Made by a program: the position numbers and the translations under genes | Notes under the pieces: generated by a model | The model's database searches: none | What the model was told of the DNA's origin: nothing | What the model saw: only the letters and a program-made list of their open reading frames with translations | NCBI RefSeq assembly: GCF_002813775.1 | Contig: NZ_CP020370.1 | Location: 1,331,501 to 1,395,500, forward strand | Length of the DNA: 64,000 nucleotides | Source of the DNA: Candidatus Thiodictyon syntrophicum | GTDB taxonomy: Bacteria; Pseudomonadota; Gammaproteobacteria; Chromatiales; Chromatiaceae | Direction: 5' to 3' | Part shown: one piece after another, positions 1 through 8,917 of the stretch | Position numbering within the stretch: the stretch's first letter is position 1 | Layout: every line of letters starts with the position of its first letter

Positions 1-1
1 G

Positions 2-613
<612 letters not shown>

Positions 614-619
614 AGAGGA

Positions 620-640
620 GCGGGGGCGTTCCGCCCCCGC
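620..640 (+). terminator. GC hairpin just downstream of rpoC
   Basis: A perfect 9-bp stem, GCGGGGGCG with its complement, around a 3-base loop, starting 7 bases after the rpoC stop. There is no T-tract behind it, so a classical intrinsic terminator is not proven. A nearly identical hairpin lies at about 15883-15903 downstream of the mrp gene, so it may be a dispersed repeat that serves as a terminator. Confidence 0.5.
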
Positions 641-692
641 GCAATTCCGGCCGGATCGCCGACAGCGAGCCGCCAGGGACGGCCTTACTTCT

Positions 693-718
693 CGTAACAC
701 CGCTCCAGCGGTGTTACG
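693..718. repeat. Perfect 12-bp palindrome after rpoC
   Basis: Arms CGTAACACCGCT and its exact complement are separated by two bases. A similar sequence (GCCGCTCCAGCGGTGTCACGG) occurs at about 15853-15873, again beside a GGGGGCG hairpin. This suggests a dispersed two-hairpin intergenic unit. The rest of 641-896 shows no convincing gene. Confidence 0.6.
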
Positions 719-896
719 CCTGTGCTGGGCGCTGTGCGCCCCGCGGCCCCGCGGCCCCGCGGCCGTATCTGCGCTTTCTCGCCCGCAGAGTCGGTCCGCC
801 CCCGGCGGTCGCATTGCCGAAGCCCCTGCCTTGACACTCCACGACCAACTCGCATAGACTCGTACGCTATCCAATCAATCACTTGGATATCCCGCC

Positions 897-1068
897 ATGA
901 CCCGCAAAGAAGCAGCAGAAAATATCCGGAGCATGCGCGAATACCGGCGCAAGGTCACTTCTTCCAAAGAAGCGGCTATCGCTGCGCTGAAAAGGGCAGG
1001 AATTTTTACCAGCACCGGCAAAGTTGCTGATCCCTACAAAGCCCTCTGGCCTGCAACGCCAAAGTAAT
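897..1068 (+). pseudogene. Small basic protein with a frameshift, unknown function
   Basis: From the ATG at 897 the frame reads MTRKEAAENIRSMREYRRK..., continues to ALKRAGIFTSTGK, then closes at 1031 (44 residues). One base less in the run of four A at 1020-1023 would restore a longer, natural-looking end (GKVADPYKALWPATPK) stopping at 1066-1068. The pattern of a short helical protein ending in ..LKRAGI.T..GK...PY is common among small uncharacterised bacterial proteins. I therefore read it as a roughly 56-residue gene with a one-base insertion, either real decay or a sequencing error. No clear ribosome site is visible before the ATG. Function is unknown. Confidence 0.45.
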
Positions 1069-1108
1069 CACTTCCTCCAAGAAGCCTGGTACCCGGTTTT
1101 AGCTTCTC

Positions 1109-1257
1109 TTGCGTATCGACCCCAACGGGGTCGAACATACCAGCCCAGGGCAACGCCCTGGGTATGGGTTATCGCAGCGCTTAGCCCTGAAAGGGCGTGA
1201 CATAACGGCGTGGCTCCTTCTGTTACGCCCTTTCAGGGCTAGGCCGAATAAACAACG
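1109..1257. repeat. Dispersed palindromic repeat (CCCAGGGCAACGCCCTGGG family), copy 1
   Basis: Contains several short hairpins in a row: GACCCCAACGGGGTC, CCCAGGGCAACGCCCTGGG, and a pair AGCCCTGAAAGGGCGT / TACGCCCTTTCAGGGCT facing each other. The same modules occur at 62691-62893 and a short version at about 10755-10781. The right end reaches the stop codon of the DUF433 gene and may supply its last residues. Confidence 0.7.
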
Positions 1258-1461
1258 CTATCCCAGGGCTCGCAGGGCTTGGGCCGCAAACGCCAGTGCA
1301 GCACGGATATCATCCTCGGGTCCCAGTCGCGGGTTCGCCTTGATGATCTGCTCCTGAGATTCCCCCGCGGCAAGCCGTTCCAGAATGGACTCGACCGTGA
1401 TCCGCGTACCGGCGATGGTCGGTTTACCCGTCATCACGTTCGGATTTGACACGATAGCCAT
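1258..1461 (-). CDS. DUF433 family antitoxin-like protein
   Basis: A 67-residue protein with the full DUF433 signature: SNPNVMTGKPTIAGTRITVESILERLAAGES near the start, then DIRAALAFAA near the end. DUF433 proteins are small winged-helix-type proteins, usually the antitoxin partner of a DUF5615 PIN-like toxin. The ATG at 1461 is preceded by GGAGG at a good distance, supporting the start. No DUF5615 gene follows: the downstream side is occupied at once by a palindromic repeat, whose CCCAGGG sequence overlaps the stop codon. The gene may therefore be an orphan whose partner was lost, and its last few residues may come from the repeat. Confidence 0.8.
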   Translation of the reverse strand: MAIVSNPNVMTGKPTIAGTRITVESILERLAAGESQEQIIKANPRLGPEDDIRAALAFAAQALRALG

Positions 1462-1933
1462 CAGAATGCACCTCCAAGGAAAGTCGGTCTGGAGCCGGGC
1501 TGTCTGCCGGGCGGTGCCGCGAATTGTAGGCCAACAACTTCGGCGGTGGGAGACTGGTCTGCTACCGGCGCAACACTCCCGGCTAGATCACCCCGCGCTG
1601 CTGGTCCAACCAGGCGGCCAGTTCAACCCGCTGCGCCGGGGTCAGCACCGCCAGCCTCAGTACCAGGTCGGCCAGTCAGTCGTCTTTGCAGTGGCGATAA
1701 GGGCTCCGATAAGGGGTCAGGCTCAATTAGACTACGGGGCAAGGTTCAATTCCTGACGTGTCCGCATTATTGCTTCGGCCCCTTTTTCTCTTTAACGAAA
1801 CGAATGAGCCATGCAAGCAGAGCGAGTCGCGACTTAATCCTTGTTGATGGACAAGCCCGGCGGGTTGGCACGGAGGCAAGGAAATGGAGTCAATACCCTT
1901 GTCCAGAGACGCAAGATTGAAGACCCGTTCCAG
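1462..1933. other. Region without an intact gene; short coding remnant
   Basis: No intact gene is convincing. On the minus strand, 1583-1675 reads as the tail of a protein (LADLVLRLAVLTPAQRVELAAWL..., then stop) with a stop codon immediately upstream, so it looks like a gene fragment. From about 1690 onwards the base composition falls, leading into the lower-GC membrane protein gene. Confidence 0.4.
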
Positions 1934-2314
1934 ATGAAGAGAATAGCAAATTGGCTTCTCGTCGGACTGATTAGCATAGTCGGCATCTTAATCATGCTCG
2001 GCGGACTCGACCGATATATCTTCAGTAAGAGAATCTCCGCTGTTGATCCCAAGGCGTTTTATTACAATGTGAAGTCTGTGATCGCGCAAGCCCAGATGCA
2101 GTCAGTGGGGACGGCCCTGTCCGGCAACGCTGATGCGGCCGAATTTGGGTCTTACCGGGTTGTTCTGGCAACTGATCATCTCGTGATTCTCTATACCGCC
2201 AGCCTCACATCAAGCGCTTACCTGGCATTTAATCGCATCGGCAACAGCAACGCTTGGGCGGTGGGCTGGCTACGGGGCGCGCGATTCTCTCAGATCGGCA
2301 CTTTCAGGTTTTAA
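1934..2314 (+). CDS. Small single-pass membrane protein, unknown function
   Basis: From the ATG at 1934 the product has 126 residues. It starts with a short basic segment (MKRIANW) and one long hydrophobic helix at about residues 6-23 (LLVGLISIVGILIMLGG), followed by a polar, probably periplasmic domain of about 100 residues. The frame is open further upstream to 1841, but a start there would place about 31 residues of different character before the membrane helix, so the ATG at 1934 is preferred. GC content is clearly lower than that of neighbours, which suggests acquired DNA. Its 3' end overlaps the opposite-strand nuclease remnant by a few bases. No family was recognised. Confidence 0.5.
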   Translation: MKRIANWLLVGLISIVGILIMLGGLDRYIFSKRISAVDPKAFYYNVKSVIAQAQMQSVGTALSGNADAAEFGSYRVVLATDHLVILYTASLTSSAYLAFNRIGNSNAWAVGWLRGARFSQIGTFRF

Positions 2315-2711
2315 TACCTATGAAATACGAAGCAAGAGTGACGCTAACAAGAGTGGAGTACCACGGGGACAACTTAGGGAGCAATATCCGCATCAGGGTC
2401 ACTGTATCAGGAAGATCGTCGTCGTTGCGAATCCGTATCTCCACGAGTCGCAGGAGCATGGCGGCTTCACCAATCTGCTTTCCGCGCTGCTCGCCGATCT
2501 GCTCAAACTGCGTCTGGCATGAAGCCATGGCCTTCGTCGCCTCGGGACAGTCACGTTGATATTGTTCGCCTTCAGCATCGCTCAAGGCGACATAGATATC
2601 GACGAACTGAATGCGACAATAGTGGGCGAGCCGATGGATCGAGAACCGGCGTGACTCGGTCTCCTCTTCGAGCACGACGGTGACCCCCTGCCGGCTTGAT
2701 CTCCCGTCCAC
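2304..2711 (-). pseudogene. Remnant of an Rpn/PD-(D/E)XK recombination-promoting nuclease
   Basis: The reading frame carries the C-terminal part of the Rpn (YhgA-like) putative transposase/nuclease family: a helical stretch (HRLAHYCRIQFVDIYVALSD...), the GEQRGKQIGEAAMLLRLVEIR linker typical for these proteins, and then unrelated sequence. The N-terminal PD-(D/E)XK catalytic domain is missing and the C-terminal DUF4351-like part is cut after about 10 residues, so it cannot be functional. It begins directly behind the methyltransferase stop codon. A related fragment holding the DUF4351 part lies at 58622-58912. Confidence 0.5.
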
Positions 2712-3497
2712 TCAGTCAACAACGAAGATGCCGGTGCCTGACCAATGACCCAATCCGGTAACGTCGAGCTTGTTGAAGGGCAGCGAGCCCCAGATGTGAA
2801 CCATAGTGCTCAGGCGGATGTCATCGACAACAAACAGCTTGCCAGCGAAGATGTCACGTTCCTTGGCAATTAGGTCAAACAGTTTCGCTTCAAATACGCC
2901 GTCCTTTGGCCCGTCGATGAAAAACATGTCGCAAGCCGACAACCTCTCCCGATTAGCCTCGAACTGCTCAGGGGCGCTCAGGTCCGCGAGCACTTGGCGT
3001 AATCGGCCGCCGATGAAATCCTCAGTCCGGAGGAAGGTCGCCTCGAGTCTGTCCCATTCGACGATGTCGTAGGTCAACACGGTGGCGTCAGTATTGTCCA
3101 GTAGGCATCTTGCGGACGCGCCCATGAAGGTGCCAATCTCGCAAATCCGGCGGTGGCCGAACGCCCGCGCAATGGCCGGGAGTAGTCGATAGTGCTCGCC
3201 GATGTAGAAGTTGTTATATTTGTCCCAAGGCGTGCCGGTGGTTGCAGAGAAACGATAATCGTCACGCAGGTATTCTGCGATGATATCCTTGAGTTTCTCC
3301 ACCAACGTCCGCTCGTTGAACGCCGACGATCCGTATTCTCTGAAGTATGTGAGCTCCATTGATGTTTCAGTATGGGTATGTAGGGCAAGCCGTTGCTTGC
3401 TGATGATTGGAATCATTCGGCGAGTAAATGCTTCGCGGAGGGACCTGCGTAGCTTTCCCCGTAGTTCATAAACGTTGTGCTTGAGTTCAGTGAGCAT
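2712..3497 (-). CDS. Class I SAM-dependent methyltransferase
   Basis: A 261-residue protein with a central Rossmann methyltransferase fold. Motif I is EIGTFMGAS at residues 120-128; an acidic motif follows (TYDIVEWDR, about 142-150), then MFFIDGPKDG and LFVVDDIR near the C-terminus, as in the Methyltransf_24 group of O-methyltransferase-like enzymes. The acceptor cannot be told from sequence. The start at 3497 is chosen because AAGGA lies eight bases upstream; the frame remains open further upstream but without signals. GC is below the window average. No sugar or lipid genes are adjacent, so the role is open. Confidence 0.75.
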   Translation of the reverse strand: MLTELKHNVYELRGKLRRSLREAFTRRMIPIISKQRLALHTHTETSMELTYFREYGSSAFNERTLVEKLKDIIAEYLRDDYRFSATTGTPWDKYNNFYIGEHYRLLPAIARAFGHRRICEIGTFMGASARCLLDNTDATVLTYDIVEWDRLEATFLRTEDFIGGRLRQVLADLSAPEQFEANRERLSACDMFFIDGPKDGVFEAKLFDLIAKERDIFAGKLFVVDDIRLSTMVHIWGSLPFNKLDVTGLGHWSGTGIFVVD

Positions 3498-4021
3498 CTC
3501 GTTTTTCCTTCGGTAATTCATCAGCCCCCAGACTTGGGCATACTTTGTTCTTATCCGGGCCGGTCCGTGCTGGCCGCGCCCTTGGAATCGCCCTTCACCG
3601 GGTCGGTCATGGCCTTCAGCACCGGCACCTTCCAAAGGACTCAGCAAGTTGCGGCAAGAGCCTGGATGCCGCGGCGCCCATCCGGTCGGCGGCAAGCGCC
3701 AGCGTCGGATACTAGCCTGGTTTCATGGTGGCGTCACCAAGCGCAAGGGCGATGAGACTTGACCCATCTCGGCGGGACCAGGGCCGTTTCGGCAAAATGT
3801 CGGCCGCGTCCGGCGGCCGGGTTGCCGTCTCCTGAACGGCCTGTCGGGGTCCGTGGACCGGTGGAGGTGTCGGCCGAACTAAGCCACTCGGGGCGCTCCG
3901 GCTTGGGCAGAGAGGCTGCGCTCGAGCGCTGCGGTCAGGGTCTCGGGCGGCGCCATGGTGCGCGCGGCGCACCCTACGGCAGCGGCGCGGTCAAGGGTCC
4001 GGGCACTAGCATCACGCGCTA
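3498..4021. other. Intergenic region, no intact gene
   Basis: Nothing here reads as a complete gene. On the minus strand around 3540-3630 a short stretch ending VKGDSKGAASTDRPG and a stop looks like the tail of a lost gene. Near 3955-3980 there is a variant of the GTAGGGTGCGCCGTGCGCAC repeat that also occurs at 13915-13982. Confidence 0.4.
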
Positions 4022-4776
4022 CTAGCCGCCGCGATGCCGCAGGGTCTCGATCAGGATCTCGCGATTGCGAAAGCGCACGTCCTTGCCCTCGGCGACATAG
4101 ATCACCTGCTCGGCGATGGCGCCGGCGTGACGGCCGATGTACTCCAGGGCGTGGGCGATGATGAAGAGCGGGCCCAGTTTGGCCGGCGGCAGGGGCGGGT
4201 CCAGCGGTGCCAGGAGGGCCTGGTGCATGGTCCGGGTAGCGTTGATCAGCGCCGGCTCGTCCTCGAAGATGCCGACGGCCAGGTCGCAATCGAACTGGGA
4301 CACCGCGGCGATACTGCGCTCGAAGGCGCAGCACACCAGTTCATCCTGGGCGCGCAGGGCGTGCGCGATCCCGGCCGGCAGGGCGCTGTCGCTGTCGTCG
4401 GCGCGGAACTCCAGGGCACTGCGCGCGATGCGGGCGGCCTTGTCGGCACCGCGCTCGGCCTCGCCGGCGATGCGTGCCAGGGCCAGCACGATGCGCAGAT
4501 CGACCGCGGTCGGCTGGCGGCGGGCGATGACCCGGAACACCTCCTCGTCGGCGTCCAGGGCCAGAAAGTCGATCTGGGGCTCCCGGTCCAGCACCCGGTA
4601 GGCCGGGCTCAGGTCGGCGTCTAACAGGGCGGAGACGGCCGCCTGGGTCTGCTCGACCACGCGCTCGCCCATGTCGAGGATGAGACCGCGCAGGCAGGAC
4701 AGCTCGCGATCATAGGCACGCACCGTATGGGCGTTGGCCAGGTGGTTGCGCACGCTCGGGGTCGCTGGCTGGTCCA

Positions 4777-4777
<1 letters not shown>
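4022..4777 (-). CDS. phoU: Phosphate transport system regulator PhoU
   Basis: A 251-residue, almost entirely helical protein with the two PhoU repeats. PhoU signals phosphate sufficiency from the Pst transporter to the PhoR/PhoB system. The first repeat shows RRQPTAVDLR (residues 86-95) and the metal-site motif ERGAD (108-112). In the second repeat the usual ERIGDHA is replaced by EYIGRHA (212-218), so one metal-binding Asp is missing. The start ATG at 4777 shares one base with the pstB stop (TGATG), showing translational coupling as last gene of the pst operon. Family assignment is safe; the effect of the altered motif is inference. Confidence 0.95.
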
Positions 4778-5640
<863 letters not shown>

Positions 5641-5710
5641 AATGAACCTCGTGGGTCCCGGTCCGCGCAGTGAGTGAGCGCGAGCCGGGGGTTACCTAAG
5701 AAGAGCAGTC

Positions 5711-5863
5711 ATCCACAGATGAACACAGATGAACACAGATGAACAGAGACAATTCATTGTCTTGCGCTTGGCCGGGGACTCACCTTGCCGATGACTGCGA
5801 CAATTGCGATAAACGCATGATGACTCCAAGAAAATCTGTGTTCATCTGTGTTCATCTGTGGAT
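5711..5863. repeat. Palindromic repeat with tandem-unit arms (CAGATGAACA), copy 1
   Basis: The left arm is about three tandem units of a 10-base sequence, CAGATGAACA, preceded by ATCCA; the right arm (5835-5863) carries the complementary units. The middle of about 90 bases is related to the middle of the second copy at 27521-27850 (shared ATTCATTG, GGACTCACCTTGC, GCGATAA). It fills nearly the whole gap between pstA and pstB, inside an operon. Such a long hairpin could alter mRNA stability or relative expression of the two genes. Confidence 0.8.
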
Positions 5864-5870
5864 TATGGAA

Positions 5871-7184
5871 TTACCACCGCCGCTCGAAGCGCCGCCGCAG
5901 GAGCACCGCGGCCAGGTTCATCAGGACCAGGAACCCGAGCAGGACCAGGATGGCGGCGGAGGTGCGTTCCACGAAGCCGCGCTCCGGGCTGTCCGCCCAC
6001 AGATAGATCTGGACCGGCAAGACCGTCGCCGCGTCCGTGAAGCCCTGGGGCACGTCCACGATGAAGGCGATCATGCCGATCATCAGCAGCGGGGCGGACT
6101 CGCCCAGGGCGCGTGCCATGCCGATGATGGCCCCGGTCATGATACCGGGCATGGCCAGCGGCAGCACATGGTGGAACTGGGTCTGCAAGGGCGAGGCCCC
6201 GACGCCCAGGGCCGCCTCCCGGATCGAGGGCGGAACCGACTGGAGCGCCGCCCGGCTGGCGATGATGATCACCGGCAGTGTCATCAGCCCCAGCACCAGG
6301 GCCGCCACCAGGGGCGTGGAGCGCGGGACGCCGAAGAAGTTGATGAAGACGGCGAGCCCCAGGAGCCCGAAGACGATGGACGGCACCGCGGCGAGGTTGT
6401 TGATGTTGACCTCGATCAGGTCCGTCCAGCGGTTCTTGGGGGCGAACTCCTGCAGATAGAGTGCCGCACCGACTCCGAGCGGGAACGAGAAGAGCAGCGT
6501 CAGGACCAGGGTGTAGAAGGTCCCCGCCAGGGCCCCGGCGATACCGGCCAATTCCGGCTCCCGGGAGGTGCCGTTGGTAAAGAAGCCGGTGTTGAAACGC
6601 TTCTCGATGCGCCCATCCGCCGCCAGCCGGTCGATCAGGGCAATGGAACTGTCCTTGATATGGCGATCCGCCTCGGGCATGGCGCGGTCCAGGTGGCCCT
6701 TCATCAGCATGTCCACATCGGCACCGGCGATCAGCCACAGGTCGCGGGTGGTCCCGATCACGCTCGGGTGCGCGCTGACCATGGACGCAAGTTGCCGCGG
6801 CGCCCCCGCGCTGATCAGGGCATAGGCCTCACGCAGTTGGCGACGCTCGGTCAGTTCCGGAAACAACTGACGGACCGATGCCTTGACCAGTGCCTGGTAG
6901 TCCGCGCCCGCCAGGGTCTGCGGGTCGGGGGTGCCCGTCGGTTCCAGGATCGCGGGATCGAAATACACCGGGACCTGGATGTAGGTCTGCTGGAAGGCGC
7001 TATAGCCCTTGCTTGCAATGTCCGCGAACAGGACGGCCACGAACAGCAGGCCGAGCGTGACCGCCGCGGCGCCCATGAAGCGGAAGCGCGCCTCGCGCGC
7101 ATAGCGCCGCTTGAGGCTTGCATTGACGATGTCGATGGTGCGCCGCGGGGCGCCGGGTGCTGAAGGCGGGGCTTCTATCTGCAT
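5871..7184 (-). CDS. pstA: Phosphate ABC transporter permease PstA
   Basis: A 437-residue inner-membrane permease of the high-affinity phosphate importer. After an N-terminal membrane helix (about residues 37-57) comes a long region outside the membrane of about 150 residues, as in the DUF3333-containing PstA proteins of many proteobacteria. The C-terminal half is the binding-protein-dependent permease domain: GTFYTLVLTLLFSFPLGVGAALYLQEFAPK, the EAA-loop-like IREAALGVGASPLQT, and PGIMTGAIIGMARALGESAPLL. It lies between pstC and pstB, with repeat-filled gaps on both sides. Identification is safe. Confidence 0.96.
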   Translation of the reverse strand: MQIEAPPSAPGAPRRTIDIVNASLKRRYAREARFRFMGAAAVTLGLLFVAVLFADIASKGYSAFQQTYIQVPVYFDPAILEPTGTPDPQTLAGADYQALVKASVRQLFPELTERRQLREAYALISAGAPRQLASMVSAHPSVIGTTRDLWLIAGADVDMLMKGHLDRAMPEADRHIKDSSIALIDRLAADGRIEKRFNTGFFTNGTSREPELAGIAGALAGTFYTLVLTLLFSFPLGVGAALYLQEFAPKNRWTDLIEVNINNLAAVPSIVFGLLGLAVFINFFGVPRSTPLVAALVLGLMTLPVIIIASRAALQSVPPSIREAALGVGASPLQTQFHHVLPLAMPGIMTGAIIGMARALGESAPLLMIGMIAFIVDVPQGFTDAATVLPVQIYLWADSPERGFVERTSAAILVLLGFLVLMNLAAVLLRRRFERRW

Positions 7185-7218
7185 GAGTCAAATCCAATTC
7201 ATTAGCGAACGCTTTTTG

Positions 7219-7321
7219 CGTCGTTGTCGTTGTCGTTGTCGAGGTTATCGTAGTACCCCGGATTCCCTGGCATCCCAAATTGCATCGCTTCTCCGATTAC
7301 GACAACGACAACGACAACGAT
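7219..7321. repeat. Hairpin with (GTTGTC)n arms, copy 1
   Basis: The left arm at 7221-7241 is a run of the 6-base unit GTTGTC; the right arm at 7300-7320 is the matching run of GACAAC, leaving a loop of about 58 bases. A second copy with a 20-base loop is at 49416-49481. This element lies in the pstC-pstA gap. It is not a CRISPR array: units are adjacent, lack spacers and form one hairpin. Confidence 0.85.
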
Positions 7322-7349
7322 TGTGGATTATTCGCAGAGCGCAACCGGG

Positions 7350-8741
7350 CTACTCATACTGCTCGCGATACTTGCGCACGATGTGCAGGGCAATGACATT
7401 GAGTGCCAGGGTGACCAGGAAGAGCGTGAGGCCAAGCGCGAAGGCGGCCAGGGTCTTGGCGCTGTCGAACTCCTGATCGCCGGTCAGCAGGGTCACGATC
7501 TGCACCGTGACGGTGGTGACGCTGGCGAGTGGGTTGGCGGTCAGATTGGCCGCGAGCCCGGCGGCCATCACCACGATCATGGTCTCACCGATGGCGCGCG
7601 AGACGGCGAGCAGGATACCGCCGACGATCCCCGGCAGGGCCGCCGGGATGACCACCCGGCGGATCGTCTCGGACTTGGTGGCGCCCAGGGCATAGGAACC
7701 GTCGCGCATCGCCTGGGGCACGGCGTTGATCACGTCGTCGGAGAGTGAGGAGACGAAGGGGATGATCATGATGCCCATCACCAGGCCCGCGGCCAGCGCG
7801 CTCTCGGAGGCGACCGCGAGCCCCAGTGACTCGCCCACCGCACGAATCATGGGGGCCAGGGTCAGGGCGGCGAAGAAGCCGTAGACCACGGTCGGGATGC
7901 CGGCCAGGATCTCCAGCAGCGGCTTCGCGGTGGAGCGCACCCCGCGCGGGGCGTATTCGGACAGATAGATCGCGGCCATCAGCCCGATGGGCACCGCGAC
8001 CGCCATCGCGATGAAGGATACCAGGAGGGTCCCGGTGAACAGCGGCACGGCCCCGAAGGCGCCGGCCGCGGCCACCTGGTCGGTGCGCATGGCCGTCTGG
8101 GGGCTCCACAGGGTGCCGAGGAAGAACTCCGCTGGGTTGACCTTGGTAAAGAACTGGTACGACTCGAAGGCGACCGAGAGGATGATCCCGAGCGTGGTCA
8201 GGATGGCGATCGAGGAGCACAGGATCATCACCGCCAGCACGATCGACTCGACCCGATTGCGCGCGCGCAGGCCCGGCCTGGTCTGGCCCAAGGCCAGGGC
8301 CAGGCCGCCGAGCGCGACCGCCAGGACCAGGAGCCACTGGGCCCAGCGGGCCAGTCCCTGGAGACGGCCGTACTGATCCGCCGCCGCCTGGATCGCCGGG
8401 GTGACCTCGCCGGAGACGATGCTGCCGGCGGCCAGGTTTTTCACATCATTGAGCATCAGCCCCAGTTCGCCCGGGCTAAGCCCCGCCGCGACGGCCGGCG
8501 GCAGGTCGGCGCTCACCAACTGGGTAATGACCTGATCCTGGACGCCGGTCCACAGCGCCAGCAGGAGCAGGGCCGGAATGCCGGCCCAGAGGGCGGCGTA
8601 AAATCCATAGTACGCGGGCAGGGAGTGCAGGGTGTTGATGCGGCCCGCGCCGCCGGCGCTCGTGATCGCGCGCTTGCGCCCGGCCTGATAGGCCAGCGCC
8701 ATCACGGCGAGCAGGACGAGTAATAGGGTCCAGGTGTGCAT
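7350..8741 (-). CDS. pstC: Phosphate ABC transporter permease PstC
   Basis: A 463-residue inner-membrane permease, partner of PstA. The start ATG at 8741 gives an N-terminal membrane helix (TWTLLLVLLAVMALAYQAG), a second helix at about 48-64 and a long loop before the transporter domain, an arrangement seen in the long PstC proteins. The permease core has AVPLFTGTLLVSFIAMAVAVPIGLMAAIYLSEYAP, ILAGIPTVVYGFFA, GSYALGATKSETIRRVVIPAALPGIVGG and AIGETMIVVMAAG. The frame is open upstream of 8741, but that part is basic and unlike the family. The ribosome site is weak. The downstream gap holds a (GTTGTC)n hairpin and the upstream gap a perfect 16-bp hairpin. Confidence 0.96.
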   Translation of the reverse strand: MHTWTLLLVLLAVMALAYQAGRKRAITSAGGAGRINTLHSLPAYYGFYAALWAGIPALLLLALWTGVQDQVITQLVSADLPPAVAAGLSPGELGLMLNDVKNLAAGSIVSGEVTPAIQAAADQYGRLQGLARWAQWLLVLAVALGGLALALGQTRPGLRARNRVESIVLAVMILCSSIAILTTLGIILSVAFESYQFFTKVNPAEFFLGTLWSPQTAMRTDQVAAAGAFGAVPLFTGTLLVSFIAMAVAVPIGLMAAIYLSEYAPRGVRSTAKPLLEILAGIPTVVYGFFAALTLAPMIRAVGESLGLAVASESALAAGLVMGIMIIPFVSSLSDDVINAVPQAMRDGSYALGATKSETIRRVVIPAALPGIVGGILLAVSRAIGETMIVVMAAGLAANLTANPLASVTTVTVQIVTLLTGDQEFDSAKTLAAFALGLTLFLVTLALNVIALHIVRKYREQYE

Positions 8742-8803
8742 GGGGTCGGCTCTTCGCCAAGGATTCGGAGATGGGTCCGCGCAGAACGCGAGAGGTGCGC
8801 CGA

Positions 8804-8841
8804 TCCGCACCGCGGACCCGACGTAGGGTCCGCGGTGCGGA
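8804..8841. repeat. Perfect 16-bp hairpin of the GTCCGC repeat type
   Basis: Arms TCCGCACCGCGGACCC and its exact complement around a 6-base loop, in the gap between pstS and pstC. The same kind of hairpin (GTCCGC...GCGGAC next to GTAGGG) appears at 12473-12485, 24572-24626 and inside the mobile-looking element at 53492-53635. Here it could act as an mRNA stabiliser or partial terminator that sets pstS above pstC expression, as known for some binding-protein operons; this role is inference. Confidence 0.8.
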
Positions 8842-8917
8842 CCGGCCGCCCCACCCACCGTTAGTTATTCGCGTCGTGCCCGGACCGTGTCGCCTTGGCG
8901 AAGGGCTCGATCGTTGC

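Noticed and set aside
7219-7321. Possible CRISPR array from regular short repeats
   Set aside because: Units of six bases are directly adjacent, have no spacers, and the two runs are complementary arms of one hairpin.
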